Of a DNA stretch of 64,000 nt, positions 1 to 11,215 are shown one piece after another. The position numbers were made by a program, and so were the translations under genes. Source of the stretch: Ctena decussata (lineage: Eukaryota > Mollusca > Bivalvia > Lucinida > Lucinidae); contig OZ022498.1 in the NCBI GenBank assembly GCA_963989385.1, forward strand, positions 2,239,501 to 2,303,500, given 5' to 3'. The notes below the pieces were generated by a model. The model was not told the origin of the DNA, made no database searches, and saw only the letters and a list, made by a program, of their open reading frames with translations. Each line of letters starts with the position of its first letter. The first letter of the stretch is position 1.

Positions 1-257
1 CTACATCACTTGCCATTCTGGTTGAAACTTTTTGTAATCTATCCATTTCCTAAATAGCAGACTAGTCCACACTGAAGACTGGAGGAGCCAACTGTAGGTA
101 CATGTATTTGGAGGTGACAGTATTAAATTGATCGTCCTTCCATGAGGAAACTTTCATTTTTATATCTGTTAAATTATGGCACTGTGGACTTTAAAACTGA
201 AGATAAGCCAAGTTTTGTTGTTCAAAAGTTTGAGTTATCATATTTGTGACATTCTGG
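1..257. other. unassigned sequence
   Basis: No gene, repeat or motif recognised; AT-rich non-coding sequence. Confidence 0.4.
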
Positions 258-342
258 GGTCGTATTTATAAAAGCACTTAAGTCGTTGCTATGCTGTTGC
301 TAAGGCTTGATTTCTATAAAGGAGATTTCCTACAACTATGAA

Positions 343-1130
343 AGGACGGGTTACACTTTGGCCAATTTTGTGCCCACGACCGATCTTGATAAAATTTATG
401 TATTTAAAAGCTTGGCATTTGGCAATTTATATAAGCACATTTTTAAGTTTGCGGTTTCATAAATAGTCACGTGACTTCCGGTTTATTGCATATGGGGTGC
501 TGAATGGGGTACACTAACTACCTGCGGTTTTTCGATATAATCAGCAATTCCGCTGACATATCAGCCCTCCAAACTGACAGATATAATACTTTTGGTTCTT
601 ATCCACAGTCTAAAAGAGACATTTTCGCTCAAACCATTTAGTAAGGAGAAATGTTATTTGAATTTTTACGAAAACTCAAAACAGTAGATTTTACAAGTGT
701 TTATTAACACAATATTAAGGATGTATAGCGTTTGCTTTTGTGCAAATAATGAAATACATGAACAGGAAGTCGATTATAACCGACCGATATTGTTTGGCAA
801 ATTTATTCTTGACCTAACGCTTTTGCATGCTTGTGCTCTGGCAAGTGCGTGAAAAGGTCATCAACCTTATTCAGTCTATCACTCTCCCCTATATTTACTT
901 CCAAATCGTGGAAGTAATTATGTGTATTTGATATGCGTGCTTATCAGATTTTAACAGCAGTTTGCTGGGAAAGTGAAGTACTGTATTCTTTTCTTAAGCA
1001 TTATTCACAATTTATAATACAATGAAAGCTTCATCATCATATCAAATATTAAACACGTATGAAATATAACGTATTTATGGATGCTACACAAGTACAAATG
1101 TTTCAAAATATTAGACAAACTCAGTGAACC
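343..1130. other. unassigned sequence
   Basis: AT-rich, no long reading frame and no repeat recognised; it lies inside the inverted arms 258-4239. Confidence 0.4.
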
Positions 1131-1133
1131 AAG

Positions 1134-1720
1134 AAATATAGGTCACAGGGACCTACATGTTATACCAAATGAGATGCAGCACTGAAGTGACTTACTATTC
1201 CAAGTCCGATAAAGAGACAATTAAATATTAGTTCGAAATAAAGCATTAATTTAATGGATCATAAAATACAAGTCACAATGACCTACAATTAGTATGACGG
1301 CATTTGCAATGTCTGACTGAATCATTGTCTTTAATATGATGCAGATATAATGTTGAATATACAAGGAAAAGAACAGCGAACTTTTAAATATAAGTCCCAG
1401 TAACATACAAATAGTATGGGGATTTTTTCTCATCGTTTGACTTACCAACTATTTGTCATTATGTTGCGAATCCAAAAACCGTGTTGAGATATAAGTGAAA
1501 ATTCTTGTGCATGCATAAAGTTCAAGGACTCAGTGTACATGGATGCTTTGCAGTTCCTACATTTTAAGGATATGGTCTGATCAAATATCAACACTCCTAC
1601 CCCAAAGATATCAAAAGAGGTAAGGAAAAGCTCATCAAAGTAACATTTCATACAAAGTTATTGGACCAAAGTTCAAGGTCACAGAATTTTACAATGCATC
1701 TGCTTCAGGCAGAGGGATAC
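1134..1720. repeat. Degenerate tandem core (about three units)
   Basis: Units near 1134, 1262 and 1387 share the pattern AAATATAAGTCACAGTGACC-like, then TACA and AGTATG-like text. The first holds AGGTCACAGGGACCT, close to a nuclear-receptor palindrome. The units resemble the 45.4-kb element's core in style, but no element ends were found, so this may be an eroded relic. Confidence 0.4.
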
Positions 1721-1741
1721 ATCATCAGTTACTGGCGAAAG

Positions 1742-1885
1742 TATGTGCACTTAGTACTGGTTAACCGCTTAGGAGGTCTAAGCCTGCCCAGGAATAGTGT
1801 GGTTAGGTTAACTGACCGTCCCGACATGACCATAGTTATTTACCGTGGACGTTAAGCAATAAATCAGTCAATCAATCAAAATCTG
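1742..1885 (+). repeat. SINE 3' portion
   Basis: The segment ...GGAGGTCTAAGCCTGCCC...GACCGTCCCGACATGACCATAG ends in an AATCAGTCAATCAATC tail. It is the reverse complement of the body of the SINE at 20880-21142 and of the fragment at 33225-33312. The tRNA-like head is absent here. Confidence 0.65.
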
Positions 1886-2376
1886 ACCACGTCACATCAT
1901 TATAACATCAGAGTTATATCACAGCATGATGATGGAGGAGATTCAGTCTAACGCCTTACATACGCACATAACACCATACCTATACGAATGCCCAGCGCTG
2001 CCCCCTCCCCGACCCCACCCCCCCCCTCCGGACTCACACACACACAGAGTCCTTGGTGGGGACATTAGGAACACATATACTCGAGGACTTTAAAAACGCC
2101 TCACATATATTTTTAAAATAAGTCCAAAAAAATAAAACCATATAACAAATATTCTAGTTTTGGTCTCCGAACACCTTAAACCCAGTTTTCCTAGATGACC
2201 ACTTAACCATGATATGAATCGTAACCACGTGATGCAGAGCATGTGCACATCAAGATGTCCGTTCGCCCACATGCTCAAATCGGCATGTACACTAGACCAA
2301 ATATTGTTCATAGTCTTCGATAGTTGTCTACAAATCCAGTTCGCCTTGCTTTTTAAATATTGCTCTCCATTTGAAG

Positions 2377-3390
2377 ATGCCACGTTTAAATAATGAAAAT
2401 CGGAATCGGATTTTGGGCCTTCTTGAAGCAGGCGTAACCCAAGCCGAGGCTGCCCGTTGCTTTAACGTCTCCAGATCGACAGTTGTTCGCCTTGTAAGAC
2501 GTGTCAGGCAAACAGGAACAGTTTCTGACCGCCTGCGACCAGGTGCGCCTAGAGTGACGTCTCTACGTCAGGATAACTACATCCGTCAACGTCACCTGCG
2601 GGAACGTTTCCATACGGCTCAGTCAACAGCATCAATGGTTATTGGAATGCGGGGTCGACCAATTCACCGACGGACAGTATCCCGACGTCTAAAAGCATTT
2701 GGTATCCGTTGTCGACGACCATATCGTGGACCCATACTGACAAGACGCCACCGGCAGTTTCGACGGAACTGGGCGCAAAATCAACGACGAGCTGTAAATT
2801 GGCGTCAAGTGATTTTTAGCGATGAGTCACGCTTCAACTTGCATCATACAGATGGAAGAACCCGTGTGTATCGTCGACGTGGCGAGAGGTTTGCTGACAG
2901 TGCCGTAGTAGAACGTGACAGGTTTGGCGGCGGTAGCGTCATGGTCTGGGGCGCCATCAACTACAACTTTCGCTCAAGGCTGCTTATAATCAACGGCAAT
3001 TTGACAGCCAGACGCTATACTGACGAGATTCTGCGACCAGAACTGGTTCCACTGATAAGACGTCAACGTAATCCCATGACATTTCAGCAAGACAACGCTC
3101 GCCCTCACACAGCCAGGCTGACACAGGATTTTCTTCAACAACAGGGTATCAACGTTTTGGTCTGGCCCTCCCAATCGCCAGATCTTAACCCGATCGAGCA
3201 CATGTGGGACGAGTTGGGACGACGGCTTCATAGACGTCAAAACGCTCCGCAGACGGTCAGACAGCTTGGACAAGCGCTGCAGGAAGAATGGGACAACATC
3301 CCCCGACGAACCATCCGACGCCTATGTGCTTCTATGCCTTCAAGGATGCGAGAATGTTTGCAGCAGAACGGTGAACACACACGATATTGA
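2377..3390 (+). CDS. Tc1-family DD34E transposase
   Basis: This 337-residue protein excises and reinserts the surrounding element by DDE-type strand transfer at TA sites. Residues ~5-50 form a helix-turn-helix (LLEAGVTQAEAARCFNVSRS) and ~55-115 a second basic, DNA-binding part. The catalytic triad is D149 (FSDESRF), D239 (QQDNARPH) and E274 (NPIEHMWD), with exactly 34 residues between the last two, the classical Tc1 spacing. A nuclear role is inferred. Length matches the usual ~340 residues and no stop or frameshift is seen, so the enzyme may be functional. The start is taken at ATG 2377; the frame is open from a TTG at 2371, which is unlikely to initiate in an animal. GC content is higher than in the surrounding AT-rich DNA. 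Confidence 0.95.
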   Translation: MPRLNNENRNRILGLLEAGVTQAEAARCFNVSRSTVVRLVRRVRQTGTVSDRLRPGAPRVTSLRQDNYIRQRHLRERFHTAQSTASMVIGMRGRPIHRRTVSRRLKAFGIRCRRPYRGPILTRRHRQFRRNWAQNQRRAVNWRQVIFSDESRFNLHHTDGRTRVYRRRGERFADSAVVERDRFGGGSVMVWGAINYNFRSRLLIINGNLTARRYTDEILRPELVPLIRRQRNPMTFQQDNARPHTARLTQDFLQQQGINVLVWPSQSPDLNPIEHMWDELGRRLHRRQNAPQTVRQLGQALQEEWDNIPRRTIRRLCASMPSRMRECLQQNGEHTRY

Positions 3391-3521
3391 AAATCCCATG
3401 TTTTGGTGCATACCGGTGAGATAGTGACGCTCTGGCTTACGTTTCTTGTGCTAATATTCTAACTTGTGATATTGTAGTGATAGAGCGAAACTGGAATTAC
3501 CTTGTGTTGAAATAGATTTGA

Positions 3522-3527
3522 AATAAA
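3522..3527 (+). promoter_or_regulatory. AATAAA polyadenylation signal of the transposase
   Basis: AATAAA lies ~130 bp after the transposase stop and before the right TIR, a plausible polyadenylation signal for the transposase mRNA. Confidence 0.5.
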
Positions 3528-3748
3528 ATTTGTAAATTTGAAAAATATTGTAAGTTTTCTCTAGTGAGGCGTTTTTAAAGTCCTCGAGTATATTACGTAG
3601 ATGAACACTTTGAAAAAGATGTGTTGCGACGAATAGTGCCTCTATTTTCTATCAATTACAAAATATACTGATGCGATTTTGATAGAAATCCTTTAGTCCT
3701 AGTGTTGGATACATAAAAATTTACCCAAAAAGTTTATTTTTCGTTTAC

Positions 3749-3845
3749 TCCTACCCTCGTAACCACTGTAATGTAACCCGTTTATGTTGAATATGTATAT
3801 GAGGAGTAATTATGTATAAAAATTGTAGTGGTTACGAGGGTAGGA
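3749..3845. repeat. Small foldback (19-bp perfect arms)
   Basis: TCCTACCCTCGTAACCACT at 3749-3767 is matched by its exact reverse complement at 3827-3845. A short MITE-like hairpin of unknown family. Confidence 0.6.
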
Positions 3846-4100
3846 TGAAGTGAAATTTGGATGCATAGTGGACGTTGGTAGTTCAAATCCCCATAGGCTC
3901 AATGTTAAATGTTGCAGACAGTACATGTATTCAATCGCAAAATTAACCTAAAAGGCATTAAAATACGGGAAAATGAAATCGTACAGAATAAATCAGAAAC
4001 ATATAGCAAACTTTTCTGCATGTTTTTGTGGTTATCCGCCTACCTTCAAAAATCAGCCTTTTCAGTGGGCACATTGCAATAGTAAAGTGTAACTCGTCCT

Positions 4101-4150
4101 TTGCTCTGGAGGAACAGTCTTTTTCAGACTGTTCCGTTCCTCCAGAGCAA
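4101..4150. repeat. 50-bp hairpin
   Basis: TTGCTCTGGAGGAACAGTCT pairs with the complementary right arm, which carries a 5-nt insertion; the loop is TTTTC. It lies just inside the right inverted arm ending at 4239. Confidence 0.55.
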
Positions 4151-4254
4151 ATTTCATAGTTGTAAGGAATCTCATTCAAAGAAATTCAGTCTTAGCAACA
4201 GCATAGCAACCACTTAAGTCGTTTTATAAATACGGCACCTTTACTCTAAAAAAT

Positions 4255-4477
4255 TTACATAATGTAAAAATTCAAAAACTTGCAATACCTTAGACTAATA
4301 AAAGTAATTGCCATAAAACTGAACGGGTCAGTTTTACAATGCAGTAATGTGTCCAAAAGATGTAGGGGGAGATGGTACAGCAAACAGTGTAGGCACATTT
4401 CAGACTGCTCCTTTAGGAGCAGTCTGCAATGGGTCTGCATTGTTTGCTAAAACCTATCTGTCCTAATACTTAGACTT
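4255..4477. repeat. Palindromic MITE, family R
   Basis: Contains the family text GCAGTAATGTGTCCAAAAGATG, AAACAGTGTAG and a central palindrome CAGACTGCTCCTTTAGGAGCAGTCTG. Related copies occur near 5.1-5.7, 13.85, 17.8, 37.4-37.8 and 40.9 kb. The function of the repeat is unknown. Confidence 0.6.
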
Positions 4478-4815
4478 TTTACAGTGTGGTTGTCTTTAAT
4501 CTTATTAAAATCTCTTCTTCAGAGATTCTAATCTTACTTCGTACAGTTTTCATAAAACTCACTTTTTAGTCCTGAAATAATGCCAGTCAGCCCTGCATCC
4601 ATGGTGAATGGACAATTATTCCCTATTCCCAAGCAGCTGACCTCTGTCTACAGCAAATGGATTTTTATTGCTATCATATATCATCCATCAACACAATTTC
4701 ATACAAAAAATACACAACATACAAATTCAGCAAAACAAACACATTATATAAACATCAGTAGTAAAATGACAAAGTTTACAAGCCTGCAAAATCAGACTCA
4801 GATCAGCCTGTCACA

Positions 4816-4995
4816 ACTAGAGATAACAGGATTAACAGGTGAGAATCCTGGGATAAGTTTTATTAATTCTCCATCAAAACATATATTGTGACCCCTCACT
4901 AGATTCGTCTCGGCCAGATGGTTCTAATGAGGGGTCACAATATGCTTTTATGGAGGAAGAAAAATTATCCTTGAATTACTATTAGATAACTATAA
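4816..4995. repeat. Palindromic MITE, family Q
   Basis: The arms carry TATTGTGACCCCTCAC / GAGGGGTCACAATA around a central region with the remains of the family's CGTCTC palindrome. Better copies lie at 8712, 42981 and 47824. Confidence 0.65.
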
Positions 4996-5079
4996 CCTTT
5001 ATTACCAGCTTTGCAGGCCATAACATAGGCTACCATAATACCCCTATGTACCTAGATTTCTGCAATAAAGGGAGTTTTA

Positions 5080-5695
5080 CATGATGGCAAACAAAGCAGA
5101 CCCTGATCAGGCTGCTCCTTCATCTGGTGGCATTAAACAAAATGTAAATGCCAGATCCCTTGACTTAATACAGACACAGTATTAATTCATCTTCTGATAA
5201 ACACAGAACCCTGTACTTTCTGCAAAAATTCTGAATATTGGGAAACTTAAAATAATGGCCCTAATTGTCCTAAAAAGTGAACAGTTTGGTCTTACAATTC
5301 AGTTATGCTTCCAAATGATGCATATGAGATGGTGAACAGTGTAAACTCTGATCAGACTGCTCTGATCTGGCTCTGCACTGTTTGCTCCCAACACTTAGAA
5401 TTTTTTTTGTATATGGTATATTACTCTTCACAGTACCAGTACCAAAAGAGGGATATGAAATGGCAAACAGTGTAGAGCCTGATCAAACTGCTCTGATCTG
5501 GGTCTGCACTGTTTGCTCCCAACACTTAGATTTTTTTTTTGTATATGGTATATTACTCTTCACAGCCCCAGTACCAAAAGATGCACATGAAATGGCAAAC
5601 AGTGTAGAGCCTGATCAAACTGCTCTGATCTGAATCTGCACTGTTTGCTCCCAATACTTAGAATTTTCATGTTATATTACTCTTCACTGTCCCAC
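5080..5695. repeat. Family R MITE material with 131-bp tandem units
   Basis: From ~5380 the unit (poly-T, GTATATGGTATATTACTCTTCACAG, GGCAAACAGTGTAGAGCCTG, TGTTTGCTCCCAA) repeats with a period of ~131 bp (5392, 5523, partial at 5654). The repeats are half-units of the family R palindrome, so this is local tandem amplification of MITE sequence. Confidence 0.65.
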
Positions 5696-5799
5696 TGCCA
5701 TATAATTAGTTACTTTTTAATACAAATGTCTTTGTGATAAAAATGTAAGAGAGTGCGTAGATGATAAAATGCTTTAAACATACTCATTTACTGTAAAAT

Positions 5800-6038
5800 G
5801 AGCTGCGACGCAACAAAACCAACAAAGTGGCATGTGCGCCGAGCGAAGACTCAGAGCGGCCTGGGCAGCCATCCAGTCTGATCAGAGTCTTTGCTTTCCA
5901 CACGAAGGTAGCTTAGACCTTTAGCTATCCTCTAAGCCCACAGCTAAGACACTGATCAGACTGGGCGGCTGCCCAGGCTGATCGGAGTCTTTGCTGGGCT
6001 CACATACCACTTTGTTGGTTTTTGTCATATTGCAGCTC
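5800..6038. repeat. Palindromic MITE, family P, copy 1
   Basis: A ~240-bp near-complete palindrome. Ends are GAGCTGCGACGC...AACCAACAAAGTGGCA and its complement; inner arms hold GACTCAGATCAGCCTGGGC-like and GTCTGATCAGAGTC blocks; the centre is TAGCTTAGACCTTTAGCTA-like. Twelve copies or fragments occur in the window. An RNA copy would fold into a hairpin with ~100-bp arms. Confidence 0.85.
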
Positions 6039-6708
6039 AAATGTGAATTTAAAGACTAATTTGTGTACAAGCTCCTTCTTATGATATCCGCAAACAATAA
6101 TAACATGCAACTGCAAAAACACAATAACATGGCAAGCAAACAAGAAAAAAAATATTATCTTAGAATCAGTGTCCATGCACTACAAATCCCTGGGATAAAC
6201 ACAAAAATATCACAAAGGTTAAATTAAAATAGCACAGAACTGATTATATGACTAACACGCTGTAAACAAACTATAACAAAGCTCTGGGCTTGTAGCAAAT
6301 TTACATCTTTGAACTGAAGTACAAACAATTTTGATTTTACAAGTAATAAGAATTTATATGAATTTTATGTGTTTTTATGAAAACACTTCTAAAACAGTTT
6401 TCCCATAGTGGCTGAATTTTCTGCCTTGAACAAAAAAAAACAAAAAAAAAAACCGCAAAAAACAATGCTTGAACTAATGAAACCTGTTGAAACATTCTTA
6501 TGCTCTATGGGCAAAGTGATTGAGATTCTGGGAAAATATATGGGACTTCAATCTTTTCCAAATGGCTGAAAAAAGAACCTCCTTATCAAAGAGCCACCAT
6601 ACAGCATAACCAAAAGCTAAAAGTAAGAACTCTCATTTATCAATGAACATGACTTCAAATAAAGCCTCATAAAAAAAAATTTGACTTTTCTGCCAACATG
6701 ACTTATGT
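6039..6708. other. unassigned sequence
   Basis: AT-rich DNA between two family P MITEs; A-runs near 6430-6460; no gene or repeat recognised. Confidence 0.4.
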
Positions 6709-6946
6709 GAGCCACGACACGACAAAACCAACAAAGTGGCACGTGCACCCAGCAAAGACTCAGATCAGCCTGGGCATCTGCCCAGTCTGATCAAAGCCTT
6801 TGCTGTCCGTATGGAGCTAGCGTAGACCCTGAGCTACCCTTTAAGCATAAAGCAAAGACATTGATCAGACTGGGTGGAAGCCCAGGCTGATTTGAGTCTT
6901 TACTGGGTGCACATGCCACTTTGTTGGTTTTGTTGTGTCGCTGCTC
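6709..6946. repeat. Palindromic MITE, family P, copy 2
   Basis: Ends GAGCCACGACACGACAAAACC and the complementary end; full-length palindrome with the family centre. Confidence 0.85.
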
Positions 6947-7740
6947 ATGTAAGGAAAACACAAGATTCTGCGGAAGGCAATGTCTCATCAGTCTGTGCAT
7001 TGTCAAAAAACAGAACTAAACCATAAACTTGACAAAAGTTTATGCCGCCGCCAGAAAAGTAAAACGTACATCTCACTTCTGCACACAGCCTGGTTGGACG
7101 GATAATAGATAAACTAAAATAAACTAGAAATAAAATAAACTTTGGCAAAACAATGAAATAAATAGCGCAATTTCACTTAAACAAAAATATACAAAAATAA
7201 ATAAAGCAACTATATACATGCACCATATATCTGGTCTCTTATTAGGCTATACAAGTTTTTCAACGTTACAAATGTTTATCCTGTTAATGACATAAACTGC
7301 CAAACAACTTGGAAACTTTCCCAAAAATTAGTTGATATGCAGGTGTTTTGCAGTGGAAAACTTCTGAAGATTGGAATGGTTTCATGCGCTGAAACTTTTG
7401 TGAAAGTTTTACTTGAATGAATGTTTGCAAAGAATTGACATTCTCACAAAATTATACATTATGCAATACATGAGTACAACTAGGCTTATTTTTGCAAATA
7501 TGAGTTAAAGGAACTACAAACATTTGCAAAATCTAAAAACTGGGGACCCTCATAATGGATCTATATACTAATAACTGGCAACCAAAAGCCATTTCATATA
7601 AGATTATTTCTGCAAAAAAGTTTTGCAAAGATAAATATTCTAAGATTATTTCCCTACTTGCGGTTAACTCAAGCTCTGACAAGCAAAAATAGTGCTTACC
7701 AATAAATTATGACTAGGCATGGCAATGGTTTATCTATCAC
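6947..7740. other. unassigned sequence
   Basis: AT-rich sequence; no gene, tandem repeat or strong palindrome recognised. Confidence 0.4.
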
Positions 7741-8035
7741 ATCACAGGTGCTTGAAGTTTGATCAATAAAACTTGGTGGGCCGTTCACTTATTTACATAT
7801 TTATTTGGTCATAAGATGCATGTTTCACCTTAAAAACACCCCTAAAAATTTAGATCCCTTTCATAGGACATCTAGTTTTTTGGGATTGTTTTTTGGAGGA
7901 CAAAACCCATCTTAAAGCATAATTATATACGACTGATTTGGATACTTTGGTCATTCCAAAGTAGAAAAAAAAACATTTTATAGCCAAATAATTACAGTAG
8001 ATCTGACTGTAGGTAGAATTTCAAGCACCTGTGAT
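7741..8035. repeat. MITE with 16-bp arms, family I
   Basis: ATCACAGGTGCTTGAA at 7741 is answered by TTCAAGCACCTGTGAT ending at 8035. The same terminal sequence bounds 53317-53460. The interior resembles a repeat with CTAGTTTTTTGGGATTGTTTT also seen near 13.7, 20.55 and 39.1 kb. Confidence 0.6.
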
Positions 8036-8201
8036 CACATTACAGCAAATAAATAGATTTTCATATAACAAAGCTCATGTAATGCTCACACAACTATCAG
8101 ATCTGTATTTGCTGTTTGTTAAAATATTAAATATATGATCTGAAAACTGCAGGCAGAAATAACAAAGGTTTATCACACTGCACTGACACACATGCTTATA
8201 C

Positions 8202-8441
8202 GAGCCGTGACATGACAAACAAACAAAGTGGCATATGTTCCCAGCTTAGACTCAGATCAGACTGGGCATCAGCCCAGTCTGATGAGTCTTTGCTGTCCAC
8301 ATGGAGGTAGCTCAGACCCTTAGCTATTCTTACATGTATGGGCAGAGCGAAAACTCTAATTAGACTGGGAGGATGTCCAGGCTGATCTGAGTCTTCACTG
8401 GGTGCACATGCCACTTTGTTGGTTTTGACATGTTACCGCTC
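8202..8441. repeat. Palindromic MITE, family P, copy 3
   Basis: Full-length copy; ends GAGCCGTGACATGACAAAC and the complementary end near ACCGCTC. Confidence 0.85.
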
Positions 8442-8711
8442 AAATGTCCTGATTGTATGCTTGTGGCAAAAGGCATTATTCTTATGATGCTAGTAATTCT
8501 TACACCACACGAATCAGGTGGATAATTTCGGTGGGATTTGTGAGTATTAAGTAAATAAAAAAACAGATCTTTTTTGATTATAGAACAGATGGATGGAAAT
8601 GTAGTAATGACGCTATAAAAGCTTCGGTGTATCAAGCGAAAATGAAAAAATGAAAACATGGAAGTCATAGTTTGTGCTTTATAAGAGATCAGCAGTTAAA
8701 AAGGCTACCTA

Positions 8712-8936
8712 CAGCTCTCTGAGTCCTAGATAAGAGGGAGTATCTGGTGATAATTAGGGGTAAATTTTGTTAATTCTGGATAAAAACATATGTTATGACC
8801 CCTCATCTGAACCGTCTCGACAAGACGGTTCGGATGAGGGGTCACAACATATGGTTTCAGTGAGAAATAAGAAAAATTATCCCTCAATTATCATCAAATA
8901 CCCCTCTTATCTAGAGCTCTGAGCTCTGCAAGAATT
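8712..8936. repeat. Palindromic MITE, family Q, full copy
   Basis: Ends are AGCTCT-like with CTAGATAAGAGGG and CCTCTTATCTAGAGCTCT. The centre is TGACCCCTCATCTGAACCGTCTCG followed by its complement, a near-perfect hairpin of ~100-bp arms. Confidence 0.8.
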
Positions 8937-8994
8937 ACACATCCACTAGCCTTATGCTGATGTCACATGACATGAAATATTAAATGAAGCATAA

Positions 8995-9262
8995 CAAGAA
9001 TTAAAAAGGTGAAGATTCCCACAGCCTAGAGGCCAAAGGGGCAGTGGAGGTTAGAGACCCACTGTATCCTGGGCACAGCATATGAAAGGCAGAGGACATC
9101 CCTCTCCTTTCGCTGCCTTATCCTTCCCTGATTCACAAAAGGTTCCCATTTACTCCAGTGTTGACAGTGTTTTCCAGTTGCCGCCTGGCTCGAGCAGGAT
9201 TCGAACCTACAAGCTTCTGCACCATAACCAAGTCATTCTAACGACTCGAGCCACTCTCTAAT
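8995..9262 (-). repeat. tRNA-derived SINE, minus strand
   Basis: Read on the minus strand, ~9262-9185 has a pol III A box-like TGGCTCGAGTCGTTAGAATG and a B box GGTTCGAATCC, as in tRNA-derived SINE heads; the body follows to ~8995. No folded functional tRNA was demonstrated. Confidence 0.5.
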
Positions 9263-9913
9263 GCGAATCAATGTATAAAAGACATAGAATCAAATCTTGC
9301 AGATAAGCCTCTGGTGACAATTTTTCTCTTTTCTCCTTATATATGATATTACTATAATCCTTCACTACCAACCTTGCCGCCGTGGGTTCATGGTAAGGCC
9401 GTAACATATGTTTTTTTCTAGTGAACTGACACAGACAGAAATTCACCAATAACACTTTTAACATGACCTCAATTTCAGAGCTCCAGAAAAGCAGACTTTA
9501 TGAACAGAACAAATGCCATTTATTCATCCACCAAAGTTTTTGCTTGTGTACAATTCTGCATATTAACACATGCAAAAGTGCTCACAGGTTATCATATAAC
9601 CTTCTATACAAATGTACATACTAATGTGAGTATATTGTGAGAAAGAAATTTGCAAGAAGAAAACAAAAACTGTAAACCTGTTTCTACTGATATCAAGTAA
9701 AACAATTAAACCATCGCGTGAACATGTCACTTCAACAAAGCTCTGAGAAAAGTACAGGTAAAATCTATTTGAAACCAAACACAGTGGACACCACATCAGA
9801 AACTTCGTTAAGTTGCAGAAAAGCAATAAAACAGAACATTCAAAATTTTCATCTTCAAAAGTCGGGCTTATCTTAAAGCCTGTTTTGAATGAAGACTTAA
9901 CCTAATCATATTT
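9263..9913. other. unassigned sequence
   Basis: AT-rich non-coding sequence; no repeat or gene recognised. Confidence 0.4.
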
Positions 9914-10151
9914 AAGCTGTGACATGAGAAAACCAACAAAGTGGCATGTGTGCCAAACAGAGACTCAGATCATCCTGGGCATCCTGCCAGTCTGATCAGA
10001 GTCTTCACTGTCCACATGGAAGTAGCTTAGACCCTTAACTATCCTATAAGACTTTAGCAAAGACTTTGATCAGACTGGGCAGATGCTCAGGCTGATCTGA
10101 GTCTTTGCGGGATGCACATGCCACCTTGTTGGTTTTGTCATGTCATGGCTC
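9914..10151. repeat. Palindromic MITE, family P, copy 4
   Basis: Full-length; starts AAGCTGTGACATGAG and ends TGTCATGGCTC. Confidence 0.8.
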
Positions 10152-10164
10152 ATTTGTTTCTCTT

Positions 10165-10327
10165 GGACCCTCTTTACTACGATGCAATTTGTTCCCAAAT
10201 ATTTTTACTTTAAACTGAATTTGCTGTTATAATGAGAACATATTTTGAACAATTAAGCCATTAAAATGACATTATAAAGAATTTTGTTGTTGTAATGAGT
10301 GTCGTTGTAAAGAGGGTTGACTGTACT
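10165..10327. repeat. MITE, family K (uninterrupted copy)
   Basis: Ends GGACCCTCTTTAC and GTAAAGAGGGTTGACTGTAC; the latter resembles Tigger/pogo-type termini. A second copy at 21530-22658 is split by a tandem-cored element, so this copy serves as a paralogous empty site. Confidence 0.6.
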
Positions 10328-10377
10328 GAAAGCATCTTGAGCTAAATTTTTGCACTGTATATTTCTGCAAATAAGAG

Positions 10378-10621
10378 AAAATGTCAATGGGTATACTTCC
10401 ATGGGAAACAACATTGCCAATTTCACTTTTGCCTTTCTTCTCCATCGAGTTCACTCTTACTTAAAGAAAGTAATCTGCTCCCATAGGAGATATTTTTTTC
10501 CTTTAAGAAATAACCCCATTTTGGAACGGCTTCGTCAATCTCGAAAGCGAACAGGAAGTCACAAAAGTGGTTTCCCTTCGTAAAATGGCAAAAAACATGA
10601 AGGTGTACTCATACACATTAA
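10378..10621. repeat. MITE, family S (TTAA-ended)
   Basis: Palindromic family with the centre GAAAGAATTTGCTCC...GGAGCAAATTCTTTC, GGGGTCAACTC flanks, and outer AAGGTGAATGGGTACAC. The right end reaches TTAA. The best copy is at 37994-38233. The TTAA termini suggest piggyBac-like mobilisation. Confidence 0.65.
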
Positions 10622-10952
10622 GTAAATATTCACAAAATTTGATTTCGCAATTCTTATACTGGTTCTGTGTACTCTAAAAGGCCAGATGCATTTCAAAGTG
10701 TTTGATTTCATGGAAATTTACATTCATCAAGTTCCGTGAAAGTGAAAGTCACAAATATTTCCTGATTTGCAGTAATTTTCCCCAAAACAGTCAAAACAGA
10801 TAGCACCACATATTGTTCAGGTTTACAGTAAATCTTTAATGACATACTACCAGTATTTTCCTACTAAAAATGAAAATGATGATCGTTATTTGACAAAATT
10901 AAATTGTGTGAACAGCTCTAGAAAATCACTAGTTTTGATAACAATTCTGGAA
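10622..10952. other. unassigned sequence
   Basis: AT-rich sequence; nothing recognised. Confidence 0.4.
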
Positions 10953-11064
10953 TACCGTAATGTGTGTAAGTATTGGGACACCTGAAATAATTAATTTTCC
11001 ATTTGTGCCAAATGGAAAATTAATTATTTTAGATGTCCCAAAATTTAGGCACAGTAATTTTCTC
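10953..11064. repeat. Foldback hairpin
   Basis: AATAATTAATTTTCCATTTG pairs with CAAATGGAAAATTAATTATT around TGC, with GGGACA/TGTCCC at the outside. The outer text ACCGTAATG resembles the termini of 13846-14043. Confidence 0.65.
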
Positions 11065-11084
11065 ATTTCCTTATAGGCACATGT

Positions 11085-11215
11085 TATGTCCCTCATTAGA
11101 ATGGCCTTGCCTATGTGGGGTTCATGAGGGGTCACAACTTAGGCATTTACTAAGAAATAAAATCATCACAAAGTTATCATCATATACATGCCTTACCTAG
11201 AGTTTTGCCTATAAA
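11085..11215. repeat. MITE family Q, degenerate copy
   Basis: Shows TTATGTCCCTCATTAGAA, GAGGGGTCACAACTTA and TTACCTAGAG, diverged from the intact family Q copies. Confidence 0.5.

Larger units (their letters stand above)
2076..3592 (+). mobile_element. Tc1/mariner-superfamily transposon, apparently complete
   Basis: Perfect 29-bp terminal inverted repeats (2076-2104 and 3564-3592) begin with TA followed by CTCGAGGACTTTAAA, consistent with the TA target duplication of this superfamily. Between them lies one uninterrupted transposase frame and an AATAAA signal, giving a 1.5-kb element of normal Tc1 size. The flawless TIRs and open frame suggest recent insertion. The same TIR, with one mismatch per end, bounds a non-autonomous element at 42241-43463. 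Confidence 0.95.
258..4239. repeat. Inverted arms (~85 bp) about 4 kb apart
   Basis: Positions 258-342 and 4156-4239 are diverged reverse complements. The outer part holds a GTATTTATAAAA stretch, a CACTTAAGT-like block and the shared core GCAACAGCATAGCAAC; similarity continues inward to TACAACTATGAAA. This could be the two ends of one long foldback or DNA element into which the Tc1 transposon later inserted, or two opposed copies of a short repeat. No transposase other than Tc1 is visible inside. Confidence 0.6.

Noticed and set aside
2974..3273. 99-codon minus-strand frame
   Set aside because: Shadow of the Tc1 transposase gene.
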